In this document: positions 1 to 4,756 of the stretch, piece by piece
Position numbering within the stretch: the first letter of the stretch is position 1
How the letters are laid out: every line of letters starts with the position of its first letter
DNA from: Spirochaetia bacterium
GTDB lineage: Bacteria > Spirochaetota > Spirochaetia > Sphaerochaetales > Sphaerochaetaceae
Length of the DNA: 10,771 nucleotides
Assembly (NCBI GenBank): GCA_009929055.1
Contig: SABI01000068.1
Location: forward strand, 1 to 10,771
Reading direction: 5' to 3'
Notes under the pieces: model-generated
What the model was told of the DNA's origin: nothing
The model's database searches: none
The model's input: the letters and a program-made list of their open reading frames with translations, nothing else
Position numbers and translations under genes: made by a program

Positions 1-607
1 CTTGCTTGTTGTGTTCTTTATAGTAGGATTGAATATAGATAAGGGTTTCAATATTCATCGTTAAGGCTAACTCTTCTTTCAGGGTCTTTAGTTCAAGTGG
101 GGTGAACTCTTTTAGATTAGAGACATCTTTAATGTGTTTTTCTGTAGGGATTGGCATCTCTTCAAAGGCCAATCCTCGTTCTCTTGTATCAACCCGATTA
201 ATAAGAAATGTTCGTATTTTATCTAATACATCAGTAGGGATGATTGCATCAAATACAATTACAGTAGAGGAGCGAATAGTAAAATCTTTTGAGTTTTCTA
301 GGATAAGTTTTCCTGCTTGTAATGCATAATAGGCCCTTTGGTCAAAGTGTCCTGCTAAGAATGTATAGGCGAGTGTTGTCCCTTTTGAGGTCTCTATTGA
401 GTGGGTAATTTCATCTGTTATTGGGTCAGCTAAGATCTCATTTTCAAAATATGCTAATTCTTCACTCCCCAGACCTTCAATCTCATATAATGCATAGACT
501 ACACCTGTGACTTTAATGTGGAGAGCTTTTTCTATCCTTTGACATAGTGAAGTACTTACAACATCAAACTTATCTCTCTTTTTTACAAACACTTGATCTC
601 TATTCAT
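1..607 (-). CDS. purL: Phosphoribosylformylglycinamidine synthase, clostridial-type PurL, N-terminal part (runs off the left edge)
   Basis: PurL converts FGAR, glutamine and ATP to FGAM in de novo purine synthesis in the cytoplasm. Only the first 202 residues are in the window. Translation gives MNRDQVFVKKRDKFDV at the start, a 'VVYALYEIEGLGSEEL' strand, the segment AGHFDQRAYYALQ near residues 101-113, and an 'INRVDTRERGL' stretch near 157-167. These match what I recall of the N-terminal PurS-like and linker region of the large single-chain clostridial-type PurL (about 1,200-1,300 residues), where the counterpart reads PGQFDQRADSA. The active-site and glutaminase domains would lie beyond the edge. 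The ATG overlaps the purK stop in an ATGA arrangement at 604-607, which suggests translational coupling. It is the last gene visible in the guaB-purE-purK-purL operon under the guanine riboswitch. The family call rests on recognising these motifs by eye. Confidence 0.82.
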   Translation of the reverse strand, partial: MNRDQVFVKKRDKFDVVSTSLCQRIEKALHIKVTGVVYALYEIEGLGSEELAYFENEILADPITDEITHSIETSKGTTLAYTFLAGHFDQRAYYALQAGKLILENSKDFTIRSSTVIVFDAIIPTDVLDKIRTFLINRVDTRERGLAFEEMPIPTEKHIKDVSNLKEFTPLELKTLKEELALTMNIETLIYIQSYYKEHNKQ

Positions 608-1641
608 CTATTTCTTGCCTCTTTGATGAGATTAATATCTTTGAGTAATCCGTTTATATGACCAACTTTTCTATTATGCTGGATGCTATTTTTACCATAA
701 TCGTAGAATTTCCCTGCAGGGGGATGAGTTTTTATCCCTTTATAGTGTTGTCCTAAAACATTGACCATACACCAAGAGGAGTCTATTTCTATATTGGGGT
801 ACTTAAGTCCTAATAAACTGTAGAGGTGGAGGTCAAACTGACTTACATTTGCTGCATCAAGGGTAATGTGGCCTGAGTTATGAACTCGAGGGGCAACTTC
901 ATTTACATAAAGTTGTCTGTTATGCAAAAAGAATTCAACGGTGAGGACTCCATAATAGTTAAGGTCTACAGCTATCTGTTTAGCCTTTATGAACATCATT
1001 TCTTCAAGGTCTTTATCAATGTGAGCAAAAGTAGAGGATTCAAGGATTTGATTCACATGTTCATTTAATAATGGAGGGTAATGGGTAATCTCTCCATTAA
1101 TATTGCGGGCAATAATTAATGAATACTCTGTAATAGGGTGAAGGTAGGATTCTGCTGTCATACCGATTTCTACATGGTGTAGATCACTTTCACTTTGGAT
1201 TAGGTGTTGTCCCTTACCATCGTATCCTAAGGTTGTACTCTTTACGATATAGGGAAAATCATAAGTGAAACCATCTGTTACCTCTTTATAGGGGACACAC
1301 TGAATACCTGGAAGTGAGTTAATGAATTCTTTTTCTTTTATTCGATGTTGCAGGATCTGTAGAGCTTTTGAACCTTGAATTGCATTGTGTAATGGCTCCA
1401 CAACAGAAACTGGAATATTTTCAAATTCGTAGGTAATAATATCTACTTCTTGGGCAAATTTCATGATAGCTTTTCCATTACTAAAGGAGCCGCAGGTAAA
1501 TGAATTACTGATCTCTTTAGCACAGGAGTGAAAGTTAGGGTCATAGATTGAAATGTGGGGGACAGAGGTTAATCGCATAGCTGCTTGAGCTAACATTTTC
1601 CCTAATTGTCCTCCTCCAAGGATTCCTATGCTAGGACTCAT
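604..1641 (-). CDS. purK: N5-carboxyaminoimidazole ribonucleotide synthase (PurK)
   Basis: PurK is the ATP-grasp enzyme that carboxylates AIR with bicarbonate and ATP to N5-CAIR, the substrate of PurE. With the start at 1641 the protein has 345 residues, close to the usual 350-390. Visible motifs are GILGGGQLG (6-14), YEFENIP (71-77), the ATP-binding loop KSTTLGYDGKGQ (134-145), VEFF (235-238), NEVAPRVHNSGH (247-258, the ATP-grasp metal and substrate region) and NVLGQHYKG near 294-302. A longer reading frame opens at 1668 with nine extra residues. I prefer 1641 because the Rossmann-like first strand of the family begins almost immediately after this Met, and a GGTGA lies just upstream. It overlaps the end of purE by 11 bp and its own stop overlaps the purL start by 4 bp, so the three genes look translationally coupled. 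Its presence implies that PurE works as a class I N5-CAIR mutase. Confidence 0.95.
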   Translation of the reverse strand: MSPSIGILGGGQLGKMLAQAAMRLTSVPHISIYDPNFHSCAKEISNSFTCGSFSNGKAIMKFAQEVDIITYEFENIPVSVVEPLHNAIQGSKALQILQHRIKEKEFINSLPGIQCVPYKEVTDGFTYDFPYIVKSTTLGYDGKGQHLIQSESDLHHVEIGMTAESYLHPITEYSLIIARNINGEITHYPPLLNEHVNQILESSTFAHIDKDLEEMMFIKAKQIAVDLNYYGVLTVEFFLHNRQLYVNEVAPRVHNSGHITLDAANVSQFDLHLYSLLGLKYPNIEIDSSWCMVNVLGQHYKGIKTHPPAGKFYDYGKNSIQHNRKVGHINGLLKDINLIKEARNR

Positions 1642-2119
1642 ATTCACCGAGGCCTTGTTCCAATACATCGAGCGATACTTTTTTTCTATTCTCTTCTAAG
1701 AGAGAACTCAATTCTTTGTTTGTAAGGGAGAGGATACGTAAGGCAAATAGGGCTGCATTTTTGCTTCCGGCAACACCGATACTCATTGTAGCTACGGGGA
1801 CTCCTGCAGGCATTTGTACAATAGAGAGGAGGGAATCGATTCCTTGCAGGGTGCTACTTTTTATTGGAACTCCAATAACTGGAAGTGTTGTTACACTAGC
1901 AACCATTCCTGGTAGATGGGCAGCCCCGCCGGCTCCAGCTATGATGATATCATAGCCTTTATCTTTTGCAGTTTTTGCAAATTCTATCATGTATTCAGGT
2001 GTTCTATGGGCTGAAACGATTTTAACATCGACCTCTACTGAATATTCTTTAAGGATTGGGAGTGCTTCTTTCATCTGAGGGTAATCAGATTTAGAGCCCA
2101 TGATTATGGCAACTTTCAC
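1631..2119 (-). CDS. purE: N5-carboxyaminoimidazole ribonucleotide mutase, class I PurE
   Basis: PurE moves the carboxylate of N5-CAIR to carbon, giving CAIR, in the step after PurK. The 162-residue protein has the full class I pattern: MGSKSD (7-12), SAHRTP (36-41, with the active-site His38), AGAGGAAHLPG (61-71) and the long block around 82-111 ending in SLLSIVQMPAGVPVAT. It follows E. coli PurE almost without gaps. The start codon is GTG at 2119, not ATG. It is supported by an AGGAG Shine-Dalgarno seven bases upstream that overlaps the guaB stop codon (TAGGAG), and by the family N-terminus beginning right there. It lies 10 bp after guaB and overlaps purK by 11 bp. Class I type together with purK excludes the CO2-dependent class II PurE known from Treponema denticola and animals. 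Confidence 0.96.
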   Translation of the reverse strand: MKVAIIMGSKSDYPQMKEALPILKEYSVEVDVKIVSAHRTPEYMIEFAKTAKDKGYDIIIAGAGGAAHLPGMVASVTTLPVIGVPIKSSTLQGIDSLLSIVQMPAGVPVATMSIGVAGSKNAALFALRILSLTNKELSSLLEENRKKVSLDVLEQGLGEYES

Positions 2120-2129
2120 TTCTTCTCTC

Positions 2130-3623
2130 CTAGAACGTTTGTTCTTTTAATATTACATCGTGTGCTGAGCCTTCTGTTAAGCTCATCTCTGATATCACTG
2201 TGAGATTTGATTTCTCTCTAAATTCTTTTAGGGTGAGGCTGCCTGAATTAACCATAGCGGCTTTCACTTTATGGAGGGTGATAAGTAGGTTGTCTTTCAA
2301 TGGGCCAGCATAGGGGACGTAAGAGTCTACCCCTTCTTCAAATTCTAATGGGCTTTCCTCGGTTTTGTCGTATCTAGCCCAGTTTTTTGCTCGGTTTGAT
2401 CCTTCTCCCCAATACTCTTTCACATAATTGCCGTTTATTTTATATTTGCGTCCAGGAGATTCTTCAAACCGAGCAAAGTAACGTCCTAGCATTACAAAGT
2501 CTGCTCCCATAGCGAGGGCAAGGGTTACATGGTAATCTTGAACTATCCCTCCATCTGAAGCTACTGGTATGTAATAGCCTGTTTTCTCTCTATATGCATC
2601 TCGTGCTTTTACTACTTCTAATATTGCTGTCGCTTGTCCTCGACCAATTCCTTTTTGTTCACGAGTAATACAAATTGAACCACCTCCAATTCCAATTTTA
2701 ATAAAATCTGCACCACAATCTGCTAGGTAGTTGAAAGCATCCACATCAACAACATTTCCTGCCCCTATTTTTACTGAGTTTCCGTATGTTTCTCTTACAA
2801 AATCTATGACATCTTTTTGGTATTCGCTGTATCCATCTGAAGAATCGATACATAGGATATCGGCACCACTATCTATTAATGCTGGAATGCGCTCTTTGTA
2901 ATCATGTGTATTTACCCCAGCTCCTACGATGTAAGACTTTTTTTCGTCCATCATTGCATTGGGGTTTTCTTCATCAGAGTAATAATCTTTTCTAAACACT
3001 AATGAAGAGAGGCTGTTTCCTTTTACTATTGGCAGTACGTCTAATTTATGTGTCCATAGCATATCGTATGCTTCATCGAGGGATATGCCCTCTTTCCCAC
3101 ACACTAGTTCTTCTATGGGGGTCATCAATTCATTTACTGGAGTTTTTAGATCCATTTTTGGAATACGCCAATTGCGAGAAGTAATAATTCCTAAAAATTT
3201 TCCATGAGGGCATCCATTAGAGGTGACAGTAATGGTGGTGTGGTTTGTTGTGTTCTTAATTTTTACTACATCTTCTAAGGTAGAATTGAGGGTAAGGTTA
3301 TATCTACTTTCAACAAATCCAAGTTTGAATTCTTTTACTTTTCGAATCATTTCCACCTGAGATGTGATAGATTGGGATGAGTAGATAAAGGAAATGCCTC
3401 CTTGCCTAGCAAGAGATATTGCCAAGTTATCATCACTTACTGCTTGCATGATTGCTGAAGTGAAGGGGATTTCTAATTGGAGGGTAGGGCTTTCACCTAT
3501 TTTGAATTTTGTGATTGGGGTTTTTAGTGAGACTTTCTCTGGTGTATCTGTTTTTTTTGTAAGGCCGGGGATCAAGAGGTATTCGTTAAATGTTCTTGAT
3601 ACTTCTTCGTAGATTTTTGCCAT
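2130..3623 (-). CDS. guaB: IMP dehydrogenase, Tritrichomonas foetus-like subfamily
   Basis: IMPDH oxidises IMP to XMP with NAD+, the committed step of GMP synthesis. The 497 residues form a TIM barrel interrupted by a pair of CBS domains at about 100-215. Seen directly are IDSSDG (259-264), the catalytic loop GIGGGSICITREQKG with Cys318, SDGG (356-359), MLGRYFARFEESP (378-390), the flap segment EYWGEGSNRAKNWARY with the Arg417-Tyr418 dyad, and FEEGVDSYVPYAG (428-440). The loop sequence, the N-terminus (FNEYLLIPGL) and the length are near-collinear with the T. foetus enzyme as I remember it (503 residues, Cys319, Arg418-Tyr419), not with the E. coli type (SICTTR). The ATG at 3623 has a strong AGGAGG four bases upstream. 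It is the first gene of the purine operon and follows a guanine riboswitch and an intrinsic terminator in the leader, so high guanine should shut it off. Confidence 0.97.
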   Translation of the reverse strand: MAKIYEEVSRTFNEYLLIPGLTKKTDTPEKVSLKTPITKFKIGESPTLQLEIPFTSAIMQAVSDDNLAISLARQGGISFIYSSQSITSQVEMIRKVKEFKLGFVESRYNLTLNSTLEDVVKIKNTTNHTTITVTSNGCPHGKFLGIITSRNWRIPKMDLKTPVNELMTPIEELVCGKEGISLDEAYDMLWTHKLDVLPIVKGNSLSSLVFRKDYYSDEENPNAMMDEKKSYIVGAGVNTHDYKERIPALIDSGADILCIDSSDGYSEYQKDVIDFVRETYGNSVKIGAGNVVDVDAFNYLADCGADFIKIGIGGGSICITREQKGIGRGQATAILEVVKARDAYREKTGYYIPVASDGGIVQDYHVTLALAMGADFVMLGRYFARFEESPGRKYKINGNYVKEYWGEGSNRAKNWARYDKTEESPLEFEEGVDSYVPYAGPLKDNLLITLHKVKAAMVNSGSLTLKEFREKSNLTVISEMSLTEGSAHDVILKEQTF

Positions 3624-3638
3624 GGTTCCTCCTGAAAT

Positions 3639-3671
3639 AAAAAAAGTAGACTTTTAGCAAGTTTACTTTTT
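3639..3671 (-). terminator. Riboswitch-controlled intrinsic terminator before guaB
   Basis: On the minus strand AAAAAGTA (3671-3664) pairs with TACTTTTT (3648-3641). After one A/C mismatch ACTT pairs with AAGT around a GCTAA loop. A run of seven T (3645-3639) forms the end of the 3' arm and the U-tract. The stem is AU-rich and so modest, as expected for a switchable terminator. The loop plus upper 5' arm (3654-3664) is perfectly complementary to aptamer bases 3750-3760, giving a mutually exclusive antiterminator. The guaB Shine-Dalgarno follows at 3628-3633. Confidence 0.8.
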
Positions 3672-3686
3672 CAACAACAAAAGAGG

Positions 3687-3705
3687 ATCGAATCGTGGAT
3701 TCGAT
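3687..3705 (-). other. Linker hairpin between aptamer and terminator
   Basis: A perfect 8-bp inverted repeat (ATCGAATC / GATTCGAT) with a 3-base loop sits between the aptamer and the terminator in the leader RNA. It has no U-tract and so is not itself a terminator. It may shorten the distance between the two partners of the antiterminator or act as a pause hairpin; both roles are inference. Confidence 0.55.
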
Positions 3706-3715
3706 TATTTTTGCT

Positions 3716-3785
3716 GTATCATAGTCCCCAGATTTACGGTAGGGGGTAGAAACTTGCTAACCTTATTATAGCTATTATATGATAC
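3716..3785 (-). promoter_or_regulatory. Purine (guanine-type) riboswitch aptamer upstream of guaB
   Basis: The minus strand shows the purine riboswitch core. P1 is a perfect 8-bp helix (GTATCATA 3785-3778 with TATGATAC 3723-3716), followed by J1/2 beginning TAA. P2 is short (GCTA/TAGC with a U-U top pair), and loop L2 AATAAGG keeps the two G for loop-loop pairing. J2/3 is AAGTTTCTACC and L3 is the invariant CCGTAAA. P3 is built on CCCC/GGGG. J3/1 is GACTATG, in which the base equivalent to xpt position 74 is C, so the predicted ligand is guanine (or hypoxanthine), not adenine. The J2/3 base equivalent to U51 is still U, which argues against a 2'-deoxyguanosine type. P3 has an extra base on its 3' side compared with xpt. 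With the terminator downstream this is an OFF switch: guanine bound gives termination before guaB. Confidence 0.93.
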
Positions 3786-3796
3786 GCTCTATGTGT

Positions 3797-3848
3797 AACT
3801 GGTTTATCCAGTTCTCTCTATATACCTATGCCTATTGGCAGTCGGTAT
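3797..3848 (-). other. Two hairpins at the 5' end of the guaB leader
   Basis: Between the likely transcription start and the aptamer there are two inverted repeats. The first is ATACC...GGTAT with an inner TGCC-AATA-GGCA stem (3848-3822). The second is AACTGG-ATAAA-CCAGTT, a 6-bp stem (3813-3797). The first would lie at the extreme 5' end of the transcript if the proposed promoter is right. Their role is unknown; 5'-end protection or insulation of aptamer folding would be plausible. Confidence 0.5.
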
Positions 3849-3851
3849 CGA

Positions 3852-3881
3852 ATGGTACTAATTTCAGGTGATAAGTGTCAA
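3852..3881 (-). promoter_or_regulatory. Probable sigma-70 promoter of the guaB-purEKL operon
   Basis: The minus strand carries a consensus -35 box TTGACA (3881-3876), an 18-bp spacer and a fair -10 box TACCAT (3857-3852). Transcription would start near 3848-3845, about 60 bases before the riboswitch aptamer. The -35 is perfect and the -10 matches 4 of 6 positions. Confidence 0.6.
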
Positions 3882-3927
3882 TAGATTAATTGTTTCAAAC
3901 ATAGGTAGAAATAATTATTCTCTGATA

Positions 3928-3936
3928 TGGTATACT
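3928..3936 (+). promoter_or_regulatory. Extended -10 promoter of the lipoprotein gene (possible leaderless start)
   Basis: TGG-TATACT is a good extended -10 element on the plus strand. A start seven bases downstream would fall at about 3943, one base before the ATG at 3944, so the mRNA would be leaderless or nearly so. No Shine-Dalgarno at useful spacing precedes the ATG, which agrees with this. An alternative is TTGTTT (3890-3895), a 17-bp spacer and AATTAT (3913-3918), giving a leader of about 20 bases. Confidence 0.45.
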
Positions 3937-3943
3937 CAAAGAG

Positions 3944-4516
3944 ATGAGAAAATTATTGACATATTTCTTAATAGTATTCCTTTCTTTTTTCTCTTCTTGT
4001 TCTCTCTTTCAAGATTATGGAAGTGATATTCCATATACGATTAAGCAAGGAGAGCACTATTCAACACACGAATTGTTTAAGTATGTAAATGGGAACACTA
4101 TTACATTCTCTTTTCGATTTGATTCTTCTGCAATCTATGATATAGGAAGCGAACAGAGTGATATAAATAAGCTCTTTGGGTTTGCTGAAGGGGCTGCTCA
4201 AAATATTCACAATTATTCTGCGAGGTTTGGGTGGAGGTATTTCAATGAAAGAATTGAGATCTTAGCCTATTCTTATGTAAATGGAGAGAGGATGAGCTCT
4301 TTGTTAGGAACTGCTGAGATTGGTGTCGATTACATAGGCTCTATTACCTCTTACTCTGATGCGTATGAGTTCTCATATAGAGGTAATAGTGTTGAATTTG
4401 AAAAAAATCCTCACTATTACAGGACAAGAAAATATCTTTCTTATCCCTATTTTGGGGGAAACATAACTGCTCCACATGATGTTACAGTATGGGTTACATT
4501 GATTGGATTCATATAA
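3944..4516 (+). CDS. Uncharacterised small lipoprotein
   Basis: The function is not known. The 190-residue product starts with a classic export signal: charged MRK, a hydrophobic run LLTYFLIVFLSFF, then FSSC with Cys19 as the likely lipidated residue. The -3 position is Phe instead of Leu, a relaxed lipobox tolerated in spirochaetes. The mature part is rich in aromatic residues and alternating beta-like strands, with these landmarks: FRFDSSAIYDI (57-67), DINKLFGFAEG (73-83), NYSARFGWRYF (90-100), EILAYSYVNGER (105-116), and YPYFGGNITAPHDVTVWV (167-184) at the end. I recall a family of hypothetical secreted proteins in Bacteroidetes and relatives with the same order (INKLYGF, NSARFGWRW, YPYFGG...APHDI), but no experimental role. 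It is monocistronic, divergent from guaB, and ends at the shared terminator 4565-4598. The start is fixed by the signal peptide. It is the only plus-strand gene in the window. Confidence 0.85.
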   Translation: MRKLLTYFLIVFLSFFSSCSLFQDYGSDIPYTIKQGEHYSTHELFKYVNGNTITFSFRFDSSAIYDIGSEQSDINKLFGFAEGAAQNIHNYSARFGWRYFNERIEILAYSYVNGERMSSLLGTAEIGVDYIGSITSYSDAYEFSYRGNSVEFEKNPHYYRTRKYLSYPYFGGNITAPHDVTVWVTLIGFI

Positions 4517-4564
4517 GTTTCAAATGTAATGAAATCCATAAACCAAATTTTTGGATTATATAGT

Positions 4565-4598
4565 AAAAAGCTCCCTTGATTTCTCAAAGGAGCTTTTT
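4565..4598. terminator. Strong bidirectional terminator between the lipoprotein gene and tRNA-Leu
   Basis: A perfect 10-bp stem AAAAAGCTCC / GGAGCTTTTT is extended, after a C/A mismatch, by TTGA/TCAA around a TTTC loop. The stem gives a T-run on both strands. It lies 48 bp after the lipoprotein stop (plus strand) and 6 bp after the tRNA-Leu 3' end (minus strand), so it can end both convergent transcripts. Confidence 0.92.
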
Positions 4599-4604
4599 CT
4601 ACTA

Positions 4605-4688
4605 TGCGGCTGACTGGACTTGAACCAGCACAAGATCTCTCTCACTAGCACCTCAAGCTAGCGTGTCTACCAATTCCACCACAGCCGC
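4605..4688 (-). tRNA. tRNA-Leu (anticodon GAG)
   Basis: The 84-base gene folds as a class II tRNA. The acceptor stem is GCGGCTG / CAGCCGC with discriminator A. The D-arm contains AATTGGTAGACAC. The anticodon arm GCTAG-CTTGAGG-TGCTAG-like holds GAG in the loop, reading CUC/CUU leucine codons. A long variable arm follows, then the T-arm CTGG-TTCAAGT-CCAG. The D-arm and anticodon loop are nearly identical to E. coli leuU. The CCA end is not encoded (the next bases are TAG), so a CCA-adding enzyme is needed. It lies after pepF but has its own promoter. Confidence 0.95.
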
Positions 4689-4702
4689 AAGTAACAGGTG
4701 AA

Positions 4703-4731
4703 AAATTACACTTTTTTCTCCTGTTGGTCAA
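4703..4731 (-). promoter_or_regulatory. Probable promoter of tRNA-Leu
   Basis: The minus strand shows TTGACC (4731-4726), a 17-bp spacer and TAATTT (4708-4703). This would start transcription roughly 8-10 bases before the mature tRNA 5' end. An imperfect inverted repeat (AACAGG...CCTGTT with A5/T5 inside, 4693-4725) overlaps the spacer and the -10. It may be a weak pepF terminator or an accident of the A/T runs. Confidence 0.5.
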
Positions 4732-4756
4732 GTCTTATTCCTTAAAAACTATCTAA

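Noticed and set aside
102..329. Plus-strand ORF opposite purL
   Set aside because: It is antisense to a clearly conserved PurL segment, has no ribosome binding site or domain, and is a shadow of the minus-strand gene.
1642..1668. A nine-residue N-terminal extension of PurK (MYWNKASVN)
   Set aside because: It would overlap purE by 38 bp and has no family counterpart. The Met at 1641 begins directly before the conserved GILGGGQLG strand.
3716..3785. Adenine or 2'-deoxyguanosine specificity for the riboswitch
   Set aside because: The J3/1 base equivalent to position 74 is C (GACTATG), not U, which excludes adenine by the known rule. J2/3 keeps the U51-equivalent, unlike the deoxyguanosine class.
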